Below are positions 35,032-47,941 of a stretch of 63,692 bases of DNA, in pieces. The position numbers and the translations under genes are program-made. Within the stretch, counting starts at the first letter, position 1; each line of letters starts with the position of its first letter. The notes under the pieces were generated by a model. That model had not been told where the DNA came from. It did no database searches and saw nothing but the letters and a program-made list of their open reading frames with translations. The DNA is taken from the NCBI GenBank assembly GCA_023251915.1, contig JAHEXW010000007.1:1-63692 (forward strand), read 5' to 3'. The stretch is from Actinomycetes bacterium. GTDB taxonomy: Bacteria; Actinomycetota; JAHEXW01.

Positions 35032-37497
35032 TTATGTTTTCTTGCCTGCCGCGGTCTTGCGCGCGGCCCGACGCGTAAAGACGATCTCGTTGTCTTTTAT
35101 ATCGGTCACTATAGTGTCGCCGACATCGAACATCTTACGCAATATCTCTTTGCTCAAAGGCCCCTCGATATCGTGTTGTATGACCCGCCGTAACGGGCGG
35201 GCGCCATATTCGGATTCCTCCGCCAGCGAAGCGATCTTCTCGGTCACCGCGTCCGTGACCTCCAACTTATAACCGAGCATCGCGACCTCTTCCTTAACCC
35301 TGCCCAGCATCAACCGAACAATCTGCTGCAGGCTTTCCAGCGACAGACTGTCGAAGACGACGATGTCGTCGACTCGGTTTAGGAACTCTGGGCTGAACGC
35401 CGACTTCAGGTCGTTGAGCAGTTTATCACGCATGTCTTCGAACTGACCGGCACGGTCGATTGCTCCCGCCTTAAAGCCCATCGGACCGCTCGCTCGCTTG
35501 ATATCGCGCGCACCGACATTGCTGGTCATAATGATCAGCGTGTTCTTGAAATCAACCGTACGCCCCTGGGCGTCCGTAAGACGGCCGTCCTCGAGGATTT
35601 GCAGCAGGGCGTTGAATACATCGGGATGCGCTTTCTCGATCTCGTCCAGCAGGACGACCGAATAGGCGCGGCGGCGGACCGCTTCTGTCAGCTGGCCGCC
35701 TTCCTCGTAACCGATGTAGCCGGGAGGCGCCCCGACCAAACGCGATACAGTATGCCGCTCTTGATATTCGCTCATGTCGAGACGGACCATCGCGCTTTCG
35801 TCGTCGAACAGGAATTCCGCCAATGCCTTTGTCAGTTCGGTCTTGCCAACGCCGGTCGGGCCCAGAAAAATGAACGAGCCGATGGGACGATTCGGATCTT
35901 TCAGCCCGGCCCGCGCCCGCCGTACCGCTTCGCTGACGGCGCTAACCGCGTCGTCCTGGCCTATGATCCGGCTGTGCAGAACCTCTTCCATCTTTAGCAA
36001 TTTGGTGATTTCCTCTTCCATCATCCGGGACACCGGGACGCCGGTCCACGTGCTGACCACCTGGGCGATCTCGTCCTCACCAATCGTAATTCCTTCTAAA
36101 CCTTTCTCTTTCAACCAGGCTTCCCGGTTCGTCTGAAACTCCTTTTGTACCTCATCTGTCTCGGCCCGTACCTTGGCGGCCGTCTCAAAGTCGCGAGCCT
36201 GCACCGCTTCCTCGCCGGCCTTTGTCAATTCCCTCAGCTTTTTATCCAACGCACGCAAATCGGGCGGATACATGATCGACTCGATCCGCATCTTACTGGA
36301 AGCCTCGTCGATAAGATCAATCGCTTTGTCCGGCAGGAACCGGTCGCTGACGTAACGATGTGACAGATTGGCTGCTGCGATCAGAGCTTCATCGCTGATG
36401 CGAACGCCGTGGTGTTCCTCGTATTTCTCGCGGATGCCCCGCAGGATGTCGATGGTTTCGGCTACCGTCGGTTCGTCGACGAAGACGGGCTGAAAACGCC
36501 GCTCGAGCGCGGGGTCCTTCTCGATGTATTTTTTGTATTCGTCAAGTGTAGTAGCGCCGACGCACTGCAATTCACCGCGGGCTAGCGCCGGCTTCAGAAT
36601 GTTGCTGGCGTCGATGGCGCCTTCGGCCGCGCCGGCTCCGACGACTGTATGCAGTTCGTCAATGAACAGGATTATCTCGCCGGACGCTTTACGTACCTCT
36701 TCAACCGCGCCCTTCAAACGTTCCTCGAATTCGCCGCGATACTTGGCGCCCGCGACCATACCGGCCAGGTCTAGACTCATGACGCGTTTGCCCCGCAGGA
36801 TGTCCGGAATCTCCCCGGTAATAATGTCCTGAGCCAGGCCTTCAATAATGGCCGTCTTGCCCACGCCGGGCTCGCCGATCAATACTGGGTTGTTCTTGGT
36901 CCGGCGGCTTAGAATCTGAATGACGCGCTTGATCTCGTCGGCCCGCCCGATGACTGGGTCAAGTTTGCCTTCCTCGGCCATCAAGGTGATGTCGCGTGCG
37001 TACTTCTTTAGCATCACAAACCGCCCGGTACCTTCGCCCTGACTGCCGCGGATGATGTTGAGCGATTGATAGATCTTCTCCGGCGTCAAACCCAGGTCCT
37101 TAAGAACAAGCGCACCGGCGCCTTCGCTTTCCTTCAAGACGCCCAGCAGCAGGTGTTCGGTGCCGATGACGTCATCGCCCAAGGTTTGGGTCTCCTCGAA
37201 GGCTAGGTCCATGGCTTTCTTCGCGCGCGGGCTGATAAACAGCGAGCCAATGGCGCCGGCCGTTTCTTCGGGGGTTCGTTGGCCGCCCGACAGCTGGACC
37301 GCTTGGTTGGCACGGGTACGGGCCTCCCCGATATCGATCTTGGTGAATTCAAGGATCTGTGTAACCACACCGTCTGTATCAGCTAGTAACCCGACCAGGA
37401 GGTGTTCGGTACCCAGCTGGTTAGAGCCGGATTCCCGCAGAACGTCTTGGGCCAGCGCTATTGCTTCCTGCGCTTTGTCAGTGAATTTGTTGAACAT
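35032..37497 (-). CDS. clpC: ClpC-type ATP-dependent Clp protease ATPase
   Basis: [17 protein letters not shown], two AAA modules ([34 protein letters not shown]), UVR-like helix in the middle. Confidence 0.93.
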   Translation of the reverse strand: MFNKFTDKAQEAIALAQDVLRESGSNQLGTEHLLVGLLADTDGVVTQILEFTKIDIGEARTRANQAVQLSGGQRTPEETAGAIGSLFISPRAKKAMDLAFEETQTLGDDVIGTEHLLLGVLKESEGAGALVLKDLGLTPEKIYQSLNIIRGSQGEGTGRFVMLKKYARDITLMAEEGKLDPVIGRADEIKRVIQILSRRTKNNPVLIGEPGVGKTAIIEGLAQDIITGEIPDILRGKRVMSLDLAGMVAGAKYRGEFEERLKGAVEEVRKASGEIILFIDELHTVVGAGAAEGAIDASNILKPALARGELQCVGATTLDEYKKYIEKDPALERRFQPVFVDEPTVAETIDILRGIREKYEEHHGVRISDEALIAAANLSHRYVSDRFLPDKAIDLIDEASSKMRIESIMYPPDLRALDKKLRELTKAGEEAVQARDFETAAKVRAETDEVQKEFQTNREAWLKEKGLEGITIGEDEIAQVVSTWTGVPVSRMMEEEITKLLKMEEVLHSRIIGQDDAVSAVSEAVRRARAGLKDPNRPIGSFIFLGPTGVGKTELTKALAEFLFDDESAMVRLDMSEYQERHTVSRLVGAPPGYIGYEEGGQLTEAVRRRAYSVVLLDEIEKAHPDVFNALLQILEDGRLTDAQGRTVDFKNTLIIMTSNVGARDIKRASGPMGFKAGAIDRAGQFEDMRDKLLNDLKSAFSPEFLNRVDDIVVFDSLSLESLQQIVRLMLGRVKEEVAMLGYKLEVTDAVTEKIASLAEESEYGARPLRRVIQHDIEGPLSKEILRKMFDVGDTIVTDIKDNEIVFTRRAARKTAAGKKT

Positions 37498-37510
37498 GAA
37501 AGCATCACTC

Positions 37511-37909
37511 CTATATGGACATCAAACCGCCCGGCCGATGCCGAACGATTTCTCTCGAATAGCTCCTCTTTATCCGGTCGATCTCCTGCTCCATCTCAGT
37601 CTCCAGAGCGGCTCTCTTGTCTTCGATCTCATCGACCAGGTCTTCTAAATGACTCAATCTCTCGCGCATCTCGATGATCATCCGCACGCCCGCCAGGTTT
37701 ACGCCAAAGACCTGTGTCAACTCCTGGATCTCCCGTAGCCTGGCGATATCTAGATCGGAATAGCGGCGGCTTTGGCCGCCGGTCCGCTGCGGGCGCAACA
37801 AGCCCTCCCGCTCATATAAACGCAGAGTCTGGGGATGCATCCCGACCAGTTCGGCTGCTACGCTGATGACGTAGACAGCGCCTTGTCGCTTCCGGTCATT
37901 GTCAGCCAT
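37511..37909 (-). CDS. hspR: MerR-family heat-shock repressor HspR
   Basis: [70 protein letters not shown]. Confidence 0.95.
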   Translation of the reverse strand: MADNDRKRQGAVYVISVAAELVGMHPQTLRLYEREGLLRPQRTGGQSRRYSDLDIARLREIQELTQVFGVNLAGVRMIIEMRERLSHLEDLVDEIEDKRAALETEMEQEIDRIKRSYSREIVRHRPGGLMSI

Positions 37910-39013
37910 TTACTTCAACCCCTTGCGGATATCTTCCGGACTCGCTTTCGTGAGCTTGGTTAGCAATTCCTTTTCTTCCGCGCTTAGCTTGGCAGGAACC
38001 ACGACCGTCAACTTTACGAACATATCGCCCCGGCCCAAACCTCGCAGCCGCGGCGCGCCCTTGCCGCCGACCCGCAGCACCTGGTCCGCCTGTGACCCGG
38101 CCGGAACCTTCAGGGTGACATGGCCGGTCAGGGTAGGAACCGATATCTTGGCTCCCAGTGCCAGCTCCGGATATGTTACCGGCAAGTCCAGCCAGACGTC
38201 GGCGTGGTCTCGCCTAAAATACTTGTGCGGCGCGACCTGCGTGACAACATACAAATCTCCGGCCGGACCGCCGCGTAAGCCGGCTTCGCCCTTGCCTTTG
38301 ACCCGGATCGTGGAACCGTTCTCCACTCCCGCCGGAATCTTCACGGTCAGATTCTCGGTTACGTTGACCCGCGCCCGTCCTCCGCAATCCGGACATGGCT
38401 CCTCGATAATCTGACCGGTGCCGGCGCAATTATGGCAAGGTTGTTGGATGCTGAAAAACCCTTGTGTGTTGGAAACTACGCCGCGCCCGCCGCAAGCCGG
38501 ACAGGCCTTGGGAGACGTGCCGGGTTTGGCGCCGGTGGCGTTGCAAGTCTTGCAGTCCACCTCGTGAGCCACATCAATCCGGACCGCCGTACCGTTTACC
38601 GCGTCGTCGAAATTGAGACGCAGATTATACTGGATGTCACGGCCACGCTCGGGCCCTCTGCCGCGCGGCCGTCCGCCGCCGCCACTGAACATGTCAAAGA
38701 TATCGCCGAAGTCAAAACCTCCGGCATTAAAGCCGCCGAACCCGGCGCCGTAATCTTGTCCCGCGCCCGGGCCGCCGCCGGGGCCGCCCGCTCCGAAGAA
38801 CCGTACCCCGTTGTCATAGTCAGACCGTTTCTTGGTATCGCTTAGAACCTCATAAGCTTGCGAGATTTCTTTAAACTTCTCCTCGGCCGCTTTGTTATCC
38901 GGGTTCGCGTCCGGATGATGCTGCCGGGCGAGCTTGCGATAAGCCTTCTTTATTTCCTCGGGGCTGGCATCTTTCGCGACGCCGAGCAATTCGTAATAAT
39001 CCTGCGCCATCAC
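37910..39013 (-). CDS. dnaJ: Chaperone DnaJ
   Basis: [34 protein letters not shown]; four CxxCxGxG-like zinc repeats. Confidence 0.97.
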   Translation of the reverse strand: MMAQDYYELLGVAKDASPEEIKKAYRKLARQHHPDANPDNKAAEEKFKEISQAYEVLSDTKKRSDYDNGVRFFGAGGPGGGPGAGQDYGAGFGGFNAGGFDFGDIFDMFSGGGGRPRGRGPERGRDIQYNLRLNFDDAVNGTAVRIDVAHEVDCKTCNATGAKPGTSPKACPACGGRGVVSNTQGFFSIQQPCHNCAGTGQIIEEPCPDCGGRARVNVTENLTVKIPAGVENGSTIRVKGKGEAGLRGGPAGDLYVVTQVAPHKYFRRDHADVWLDLPVTYPELALGAKISVPTLTGHVTLKVPAGSQADQVLRVGGKGAPRLRGLGRGDMFVKLTVVVPAKLSAEEKELLTKLTKASPEDIRKGLK

Positions 39014-39591
39014 AGATTCCTGCTGATCTTGACCATTGCCGGCCTTAGGACCGTGTCGCCCAGCCGGTAGCCCTGACGCAAAACCTCGATTACATGCTCA
39101 TCCTCGTACTCGTCCGAGGGCTCTTGCATAATGGCCTCGTGCGAATGGGGATCGAAAGGCACACCCTCCGCTTCAATCACCGAGACGCCCTCGTCCTCCA
39201 GGGCTTTCATAAAGTGAGCCCGTATCATTACTAGACCCTCGGCGTATTTGCCGGCAGCCTCGTCGGCCAGGGCCGCCTCTATCGCTCGGTCGAAATCGTC
39301 GATGACCGGAATCAAGCGCTTTATAAGACTGACCGATGCCCGGCCAGCGCTCTCGATCCGCTCCCGGTCGGTACGTTTTCGATAGTTATCAAACTCGGCC
39401 CGCAGCCGCAGAATGTCGTCTTCAGCGACCTGGCACCGCTCTTTATAGTCGGCCAGTTCGCCGATGAATTTATTGGCCTGGTCGACCGCGACGCGATGCG
39501 CGGACTTGCCGCCGATTTTGTCCTTGGGACCGGCGGCAGCCGCTTCCCGGCGCTTCTTTGGTTCGGCGTGTTCCCGGTATCTTTCAGGCAT
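39010..39591 (-). CDS. grpE: Nucleotide exchange factor GrpE
   Basis: [17 protein letters not shown]...[17 protein letters not shown]...[21 protein letters not shown]. Confidence 0.95.
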   Translation of the reverse strand: MPERYREHAEPKKRREAAAAGPKDKIGGKSAHRVAVDQANKFIGELADYKERCQVAEDDILRLRAEFDNYRKRTDRERIESAGRASVSLIKRLIPVIDDFDRAIEAALADEAAGKYAEGLVMIRAHFMKALEDEGVSVIEAEGVPFDPHSHEAIMQEPSDEYEDEHVIEVLRQGYRLGDTVLRPAMVKISRNL

Positions 39592-39646
39592 TCTCGTTTA
39601 CCTCGTATGGTTTGGCAGGCAAAAGAAGATCGCGGTTTTCCTTTGC

Positions 39647-40099
39647 CTACTTGCTCGCCTTTTCCTTGATGGCGATCCTGGTGGTCTTCGGTTTTTCCAG
39701 CTGTACCTTGGGCATCGTTATCTTCAGAACACCCTTATTGTAGGCCGCGTCGACCTTGTCCGCGTTAACCTCGCTGGGCAAGGTCAAGATCCGCGTAAAG
39801 GAGCCATAGCTCCTTTCAATCCGATGATAATCCTGCTCGTTCACTTCCGAGGACATAGTCCGGTTGCCCGTAATAGTCATGGTATCGCCTTCGATGTTAA
39901 CGTCGATGTCTTTCGCTTCCAATCCAGGAAGTTCGCACTCGACGACAACATTCGAGTTTGTCTCATGGATGTCGCAGGCTGGCGCCCAACCTCTTTCCAG
40001 CAATTCCCGGTCGGTCCACATCGGGGCGCGCAACATTCTGTCCATCGCCTCGCTCATCGACCAAATATCCCGGAAAGGATCAAGTCGTACTATCGCCAT
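39647..40099 (-). CDS. Hsp20/alpha-crystallin small heat-shock protein
   Basis: MAIVRLDPFRDIWSMSEAMDRM...VVVECELPGLEAKDIDVNIEGDTMTITG...ADKVDAAYNKGVLKITMPK; start moved to ATG 40099. Confidence 0.95.
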   Translation of the reverse strand: MAIVRLDPFRDIWSMSEAMDRMLRAPMWTDRELLERGWAPACDIHETNSNVVVECELPGLEAKDIDVNIEGDTMTITGNRTMSSEVNEQDYHRIERSYGSFTRILTLPSEVNADKVDAAYNKGVLKITMPKVQLEKPKTTRIAIKEKASK

Positions 40100-40163
40100 A
40101 CCCAAACACCTCCTACTGACTAACTCTTTACCGCGATCTCCTTCGCCTTTCTTCCGCCTTGCC

Positions 40164-42020
<1,857 letters not shown>

Positions 42021-42047
42021 TCAAGGTAATTATCTGCTTAGATACTA

Positions 42048-42077
42048 ATCATATAAGTTGAGTCTATTGGTGTCAAG
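42048..42077 (-). promoter_or_regulatory. dnaK promoter (TTGACA-N17-TATGAT) with overlapping HAIR-like HspR operator (42057-42077)
   Basis: Minus strand TTGACA at 42076-42071, TATGAT at 42053-42048. Plus strand GTTGAGT-CTATTGG-TGTCAAG matches CTTGAGT-N7-ACTCAAG at 11/14 positions. Confidence 0.8.
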
Positions 42078-42140
42078 TATTATGGATAAAGCTTCGCCAG
42101 CAGGTCTGGTGTTGGGTTTGTTAGCGGGATGGTTCTTGGG

Positions 42141-43460
42141 CTAGTGGCTGTTTTTGGCGGCTAAGCGGGCCTCGGCGACTGCGGCCTGTGCCTGTTCGTA
42201 CTCCGCCAGTTCGGCGAATAATTCAGAGTATACACCCAAAGTGGCTAAAATGGTCTTTTTTAGGTCGAATTGTTCTTCGCTGCGGCGGCGTCCCGCCACA
42301 CCCATCTGCACGGCAACATCCTTGTTTTGCAGCAGATAGACGACGGCCTGCGAGATTGCCAACGGCTTCTTGGGCGGCACCAGAAATCCGGTCTCCCGGT
42401 CAAGCAACGCTTCGGGAATCCCGCCGGTCATAGTGGAGACAACAGGCTTGCCGGCTGACATGGCTTCCAGCAAGCTATAGGGCATGCCCTCCACCATCGA
42501 CGGCAAGACAATGACGTCGGCCGCGGCCATAATGTCGCGCGCGTCGTCCCGCCAACCGGTAAAAATGACTTTCTTGAGAATACCGAATTTTTCGGCCATG
42601 ATTTCCAGCTCGTGCTTCTGCGGCCCGTCGCCGATAACCATGAACTGCGCATTAGGAAATTCCCGCAGTATGTGCGTCGCCGCGCTCAACAGGTACTTAA
42701 CGCCCTTCTGGGTTGTCAGGTGACCGACTGTCACAATCAACGGAGCGGCGGTGTTTAGGCTGAGCAGATCTTTGACGTTCAATATGCGCCGCGAGGCATT
42801 GGCGCCGGACGACAACGGCCGAACGCCGGCCGGCACGACAACAACCTTCGACCCCTCTATCTTGCCCTTTTCTAGAATCCTCTTGCGCAGCGACTTCGAT
42901 ACGGCAATCACCTTGTCAACCATACCGGGCATATAGCGCTCAGCGATGTCGAAATATAGATGCTTCATCCGGCCCTCCCCCTCGTTCAAGATAAAGTCAT
43001 GGAGAGTGACCAGGGTGAGCGGTGTTTTGGCCCGCCGCGCGGCCAGTCCGGCAATAAACCCGGCTTTGTAACCGTGCGCGTGCACCAGCTGTATGCCTTC
43101 GCCCCGGATACTCTTGGCCAGCTTACGCGACGCCGACCAGTCCTCATAAAGAGCGAGGCTGTCATCGAATTCAAGCGGAAAGGTAATAATCTGCGTTTTC
43201 TTTAGGTCTTCGACTACGGACCCGCGCGGTCCGGCGACATAGACACGATAGCCTTCCTTGCCGAGCTTGTCGATCAACGCCAATAGATAGGCCTTGACCC
43301 CGCCTTCGAAAGCACGCGTGATGATTAGGACCTTGATTGATCCGTTATTCTCGAATTCGAGCTCCACCGGGACGCCCTTTGACTCGGGCTCGTCGGCTGG
43401 GTCGCTGGGAGGGAAGAATTGTCCCCAGAAGTGTTTGAAGCGAGCGGCAAAATCAGTCAA
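42141..43460 (-). CDS. GT4 family glycosyltransferase
   Basis: VLIITRAFEGGVKAYLLALIDKLGKEGYRVYV, VHAHGYKAGFIAG, VTVGHLTTQKGVKYLLSA, PSMVEGMPYSLLEAMSAGKPVV. Confidence 0.93.
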   Translation of the reverse strand: MTDFAARFKHFWGQFFPPSDPADEPESKGVPVELEFENNGSIKVLIITRAFEGGVKAYLLALIDKLGKEGYRVYVAGPRGSVVEDLKKTQIITFPLEFDDSLALYEDWSASRKLAKSIRGEGIQLVHAHGYKAGFIAGLAARRAKTPLTLVTLHDFILNEGEGRMKHLYFDIAERYMPGMVDKVIAVSKSLRKRILEKGKIEGSKVVVVPAGVRPLSSGANASRRILNVKDLLSLNTAAPLIVTVGHLTTQKGVKYLLSAATHILREFPNAQFMVIGDGPQKHELEIMAEKFGILKKVIFTGWRDDARDIMAAADVIVLPSMVEGMPYSLLEAMSAGKPVVSTMTGGIPEALLDRETGFLVPPKKPLAISQAVVYLLQNKDVAVQMGVAGRRRSEEQFDLKKTILATLGVYSELFAELAEYEQAQAAVAEARLAAKNSH

Positions 43461-43461
43461 C

Positions 43462-43818
43462 TTAATGAGTGGCCTTCATACGCAGCAGTTTGGCCAGAAT
43501 TTCGAGACGTTTGTCCCGGTTTTCCAGCGCTTCACAAAACCCGGTCACGCGCTCCCGCAATTCGGGCGAGGGCTGAAACGAATAGACCTTTTGACCGGCG
43601 TCGTCACCTTGACTCAGCAGTTTCCTCGCGGTCAGATTGGCCAAGGCGTCACTGATATCCTCAGTCTTGCGGCCCAAGCGCCCGGCCAGATCATCGGCCG
43701 TGCCCGCGGCATCGGGATTAAAGGAGAAAAACGTCACGAGATCCCACTTAACAAAGGAGTCTACGTATTCCTCGATGAATTGATTGAGTTCGTCGCCAAG
43801 AGTCTTACGGCTGTCCAA
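43462..43818 (-). CDS. Small winged-helix-like regulator
   Basis: DLVTFFSFNPDAAGTADDLAGRLGRKTEDISDALANLTARKLLSQ; directly upstream of the GT4 gene. Confidence 0.55.
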   Translation of the reverse strand: MDSRKTLGDELNQFIEEYVDSFVKWDLVTFFSFNPDAAGTADDLAGRLGRKTEDISDALANLTARKLLSQGDDAGQKVYSFQPSPELRERVTGFCEALENRDKRLEILAKLLRMKATH

Positions 43819-43902
43819 GGCATAACCTCTTTCGTGTGCGCAAGCGTGTCCACCAGCTTATCACCCTGCTCCGTGCGCCGCAACAAAGGCAGCCGAGAGC
43901 GC

Positions 43903-44853
43903 CTAAGGACGGTAGCCGTCTCCGGTGGGCGAGTAAACTGGTCCCTCTTGGACGCAGCTGCCGGGATACGGGGCGTGGATCTGCATGCCGCCGCCGATAT
44001 ATATGCCCACGTGGCCATAGCCGTGGCTGTAGACTAGATCGCCAGGCTCAAGTTGCTCCCAGCTAACATTGGGGGTGTAATCACAAGTGCGGTTGAGCGA
44101 AACCCCGATTTGCTGGTAGCAATACCAAACCAACCCGGAACAGTCGAAGCCTTCGTCGGGAGACGTCCCGCCATAAACATAAGGCACGCCGATAAGTGCT
44201 TCCGCTATCGCGACTACTCCCGATGACGCCGGCGGTAATGTCCCGCCCCAAACCGAAGGCGTGTCATTGCTGTTGTCGTCGACTCGGCTGGCGGCAGCCT
44301 GGGCTGCGGCTTGCTGTTCAATCTCGGACAAACGGGCTTTCTTGGCCTCGACCTGGTTTTCGATCGTTGCCTTGTCGGCCGCCACCTGATCAACCAGAGC
44401 CGCCTGACGCGACCGGGCCGCCTCCAGATCCGCTTTGGTCTTTTCCATATCCCGTTCGCTGGTTGTTATCGTTTTGACCAAGCTGGCGTCGGAGTTGCCG
44501 ACCCGGTTCAACAGGCTGAAACGGTCCGCGAAATCATTGATCGTCTGGCTGCCAAAGATGACTTCCAGCACGTTGACGTCTCCATATTTGTATAACCCTT
44601 TGACCCGAACCTCGAAGCTGGCACGAGCCGCGCTCAGGTCGGTCTGAGTGCGCTGTATTTCAGCCGCTTTCTGATCGATGGCAGCCTGAGTCTGGTTCAG
44701 ATCGGCGTTCGCCTGGTCGTAACGCGTGATGACATCGTTCAGCTGAGCATTGACCGCGCTGACTTCCTGCTGCGCGGCGGTCTGGTCATCGGCGGGATCA
44801 GCCAGCGCCGGAGCGGTCTGCATTACCAGAACCGCGGCGATGGAAATTGTCAT
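43903..44853 (-). CDS. Secreted NlpC/P60 endopeptidase with N-terminal coiled coil
   Basis: Signal peptide; coiled coil; IGVPYVYGGTSPDEGFDCSGLVWYCYQQIG...GDLVYSHGYGHVGIYIGGG. Confidence 0.92.
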   Translation of the reverse strand: MTISIAAVLVMQTAPALADPADDQTAAQQEVSAVNAQLNDVITRYDQANADLNQTQAAIDQKAAEIQRTQTDLSAARASFEVRVKGLYKYGDVNVLEVIFGSQTINDFADRFSLLNRVGNSDASLVKTITTSERDMEKTKADLEAARSRQAALVDQVAADKATIENQVEAKKARLSEIEQQAAAQAAASRVDDNSNDTPSVWGGTLPPASSGVVAIAEALIGVPYVYGGTSPDEGFDCSGLVWYCYQQIGVSLNRTCDYTPNVSWEQLEPGDLVYSHGYGHVGIYIGGGMQIHAPYPGSCVQEGPVYSPTGDGYRP

Positions 44854-44901
44854 TAAAATTATGCGAAATAGATTGCGATTCTTAATCGTTGCCCCCGTTT
44901 G

Positions 44902-45975
44902 TTAGAAGTAGCTGGCGTAGTCGCCGGCCGGAACGCCGTCGCCGTTGTCGATAAGCTCGAAATGCAGGTGGCCGAACCCTGACCCCGTAGTCGCGATATG
45001 ATCGCCGGCACCGACATACTGGCCCACGAAAGTCAAAGGATCGGAGTGGGCGTAGCAAGTCTCAAAACCCTCGCCTGACACAACCGTCCAGCCGCCCCGG
45101 CCATAGCCGATCTCGGTCACCGTACCGCTGTGGGCCGCATAGACCGGTACCCCGTCGCCGCACATTAGGTCGAACGCGTCGCCGCCCAACCAGACGCCGT
45201 GTCCGGCTGGCCCGTGGTCGCTGTATTCCCCCGCACCCAGCGGGCCGCTGCCCTCGCCCCAATAGCCGGCCAGGCCCGGAATAACGTCATAAAGTTTCGC
45301 GCCACCCCGATGGGTGCCGGGCTGGGCGCGCCGTTTGGCGGCCGCGGCCGCTTCGGCGGCGTCCATGTTGGCGATATCAGTCAGAATACTGGCCAGCACA
45401 TTGGTCTTGTCGGTCAGCTGAGCGTCGATGGCATCCTTTTGGGCCGCCAGGTCGTCCGTCAGCTTCTGCGCGTCTTTCTTCTGCGCCGCCAGTTCTTTGG
45501 CCCGGCCCTCGACCTCTTTCTTCTGGGCTTCTACTTGGGTAACAATACCGGCGTCGCGATCGCCGACGCGGGTCAGCAGATCAAGCTGCTGAACGAAATC
45601 GCCCAGGCTCTTGGAGTTAAAGATGACCTCCAGAGAAGATACGCTGCCGCGCTTATAGATGCCGATGGCGCGCTTGTCCAAAATGTTGGAGGCCTTAACC
45701 AGCTCGCCAACCTTTTGTTCTAGGGCCTGCTGGTTTTGATCGACGGAAGCGTTCAGCTCGTCCAGCTTGGCGGAGGCATCACTGTATTGTTGAACCTTCT
45801 CCGCTAGTTGGACGTTTAGGGTATTAATATCATTTTGTACGCCTTGCGCTGCCGCGTTGCTGGCGTCCCTGTCGGCCAGGGCCCCACTCGGCAAAGACAA
45901 GACCGTAAGAAGGGAAATGGCCACAACGGCCATCATTTTTAGCACTACTATTCGTCTATGTTGAATAATCATCAA
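44902..45975 (-). CDS. Secreted M23 peptidase-like protein with N-terminal coiled coil
   Basis: Signal peptide; coiled coil; GVPVYAAHSGTVTEIGYGRGGWTVVSGEGFETCYAHSD...GSGFGHLHFEL. Confidence 0.88.
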   Translation of the reverse strand: MMIIQHRRIVVLKMMAVVAISLLTVLSLPSGALADRDASNAAAQGVQNDINTLNVQLAEKVQQYSDASAKLDELNASVDQNQQALEQKVGELVKASNILDKRAIGIYKRGSVSSLEVIFNSKSLGDFVQQLDLLTRVGDRDAGIVTQVEAQKKEVEGRAKELAAQKKDAQKLTDDLAAQKDAIDAQLTDKTNVLASILTDIANMDAAEAAAAAKRRAQPGTHRGGAKLYDVIPGLAGYWGEGSGPLGAGEYSDHGPAGHGVWLGGDAFDLMCGDGVPVYAAHSGTVTEIGYGRGGWTVVSGEGFETCYAHSDPLTFVGQYVGAGDHIATTGSGFGHLHFELIDNGDGVPAGDYASYF

Positions 45976-46076
45976 CCCCTGAAATAAGTTGACTCTCAGG
46001 GTTATAACGATAGCACAGAATCGTCGGGTGCCGCAACTTGGCGAGCGCTTAGCAAAGTTGATTACGGCAGCTCAGA

Positions 46077-47093
46077 CTAGTCTTCCCAGTACCGACTGAG
46101 GGCGGTGACGACCGCCGCGGCGCATGCCTCGGTCGCGCCCGGCCGCGCCATCATCTCCGCATCGCGCGGGTCTGATTCGACGGCCGGCTTAACGATCACC
46201 GCCGGCATGCGTGTCGCTTGCAGGATGGCCAGGTTCTTGCCCTCGACGCCGTTGTCGAACAAGCGGAGGGCGGCGGATATCTCGTTTTGAATCAGGCTGG
46301 CGAGGGTCTTTGACCTTGCGGAAAAGAATTCGCCGTTGTCAAAGAACTCACAGACCGAGCCTCTTACGCCGGGTTCTTCCGAAACGGCGGTCTCGAATCG
46401 CAGCAGGACGTCGGCTTCCGCCTCGTTGGCCAGGGCGGCTAGCTCCCGCTCGTCTGAGCCGGGCGAAGTTTCGGGCAATTGCAGGGCCTTGGCGCCTTCG
46501 GCTGCTAGAAGGGTGACTAGATTAGCCGCGATGCCGCTGGAAAAGTCGTCCGCCGCGTGGTCGACGGCGATCCGTCGCTCCAGCAACGCGCCGGCCGGCT
46601 GCATTACGGCGCGGTCCCAAACTCCGGTGATACCGCCCGAGCTGACCCGCATCTTAAAGTTGTCCAGGGCCTGTACGGTCGTCTCACCGACGATACCATC
46701 GGCGTCCAAGCCAACGTTGCGTTGAAAATCGCGCACCGCGTTGTTCGTCTGCTCTCCTAAGACTCCGCTCACCCGGCCGGCGTTGAAGCCGACGTTGTTT
46801 AGGGTCGCCTGGAGTTCACGAACGTCGTCGCCGCGCAGAGGCGGTTCCATAAGATAGAGTTGGCGGTCGCCTAACTTATAACTGGCGTCGACCATCTCTC
46901 GCCACGTGTCCGGCCCGACGATGCCGTCCGGTTCCCGTTCTCGTTTCTCTTGGAACAGCCGGACCGCGCGTTCGGTTTCCGGCCCAAAGGCGCCGTCCAC
47001 TCCGGTCAAGCCGAGTTCATATCCCAGCCGCAGCAGGCGCGTCTGGACGTCTACGACTCCGCGTCCCTGCGAACCGATTTTCAACCAGATCAA
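46077..47093 (-). CDS. CwlM-like protein: two PG_binding_1 domains plus degenerate Amidase_3-like domain
   Basis: QTRLLRLGYELGLTGVDGAFGPETERAVRLFQ and ELQATLNNVGFNAGRVSGVLGEQTNNAVRDFQ; no signal peptide; DPGHGG/E/IHAN motifs not recognisable. Confidence 0.75.
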   Translation of the reverse strand: MIWLKIGSQGRGVVDVQTRLLRLGYELGLTGVDGAFGPETERAVRLFQEKREREPDGIVGPDTWREMVDASYKLGDRQLYLMEPPLRGDDVRELQATLNNVGFNAGRVSGVLGEQTNNAVRDFQRNVGLDADGIVGETTVQALDNFKMRVSSGGITGVWDRAVMQPAGALLERRIAVDHAADDFSSGIAANLVTLLAAEGAKALQLPETSPGSDERELAALANEAEADVLLRFETAVSEEPGVRGSVCEFFDNGEFFSARSKTLASLIQNEISAALRLFDNGVEGKNLAILQATRMPAVIVKPAVESDPRDAEMMARPGATEACAAAVVTALSRYWED

Positions 47094-47164
47094 CTTAGTT
47101 AAACACCTTCTTTGTTGAATTGATAGACCTGTGGGACTTGAAAGATCTGCGGGACCTTAATACT

Positions 47165-47941
47165 TCAGGTCTCTCGGGTCTTCCAGGTCCTTCCCGTCCC
47201 TAAGATAGTTGGCAACTCCAACCCATATTCTAGCAGTCGCGGTTCGTCGGTTAAAATCGCTGCCGGCGGTCCGATGGCGACGAGTTCCGATTGGTAGATG
47301 ACGGCGACGCGGTCGGCCAGAACGTATGCCGCATTCATGTCATGCGTTGAGATCACCTTGGTCTGGGGCAGTTCCCCCAGGATGCTGAGCAGGTGCCGTT
47401 TGGCGCGCGGGTCCAGATTGGCGGTCGGTTCATCCATAACTAGTACCTTGGGGTTCATGGCCAGAACCGAAGCCATGCTAACCAGTTTCTTTTCGCCAAA
47501 ACTAAGGTGATGACTAAGGCGTTCCTGGAAACCGGCCAGGCCGACCAGGCCCAACGCGTCCTCAACCGAGTGACGAATCTCGTGCACGTCCAGACCCATA
47601 TTGAGCGGTCCGAAGGCGACGTCGTCGAAGACGGTAGGCATAAATAATTGGTCGTCCGGGTCTTGAAAAACGACTCCGACCAGGCGACGGATCTCGGGCA
47701 GATTATGGTCAGTGACCGCCGTGCCGCCAATCTTCAGGCTGCCGTTGGCGCGGTTAAGTCCGTTTAAGGACATCAATAGGGTCGACTTGCCGGCGCCGTT
47801 CGGACCGACGATCACAAGCGTCTCGCCAGGCGCGACAGACAAGTTGATATCGCGTAGAGCGACCCGGCCGTCGGGATAGGTGAAGCTGACATCGATGAGC
47901 TCAATAGCCGGCGCGACAGGGCTCATCTTATGGCCTGCCAT
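47165..47941 (-). CDS. cbiO: ECF-type nickel/cobalt transporter ATPase
   Basis: IELIDVSFTYPDGRVALRDINLSV, VGPNGAGKSTLLMSLNGL, VFQDPDDQLFMPTVFDDVAFGP. Confidence 0.93.
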   Translation of the reverse strand: MAGHKMSPVAPAIELIDVSFTYPDGRVALRDINLSVAPGETLVIVGPNGAGKSTLLMSLNGLNRANGSLKIGGTAVTDHNLPEIRRLVGVVFQDPDDQLFMPTVFDDVAFGPLNMGLDVHEIRHSVEDALGLVGLAGFQERLSHHLSFGEKKLVSMASVLAMNPKVLVMDEPTANLDPRAKRHLLSILGELPQTKVISTHDMNAAYVLADRVAVIYQSELVAIGPPAAILTDEPRLLEYGLELPTILGTGRTWKTRET

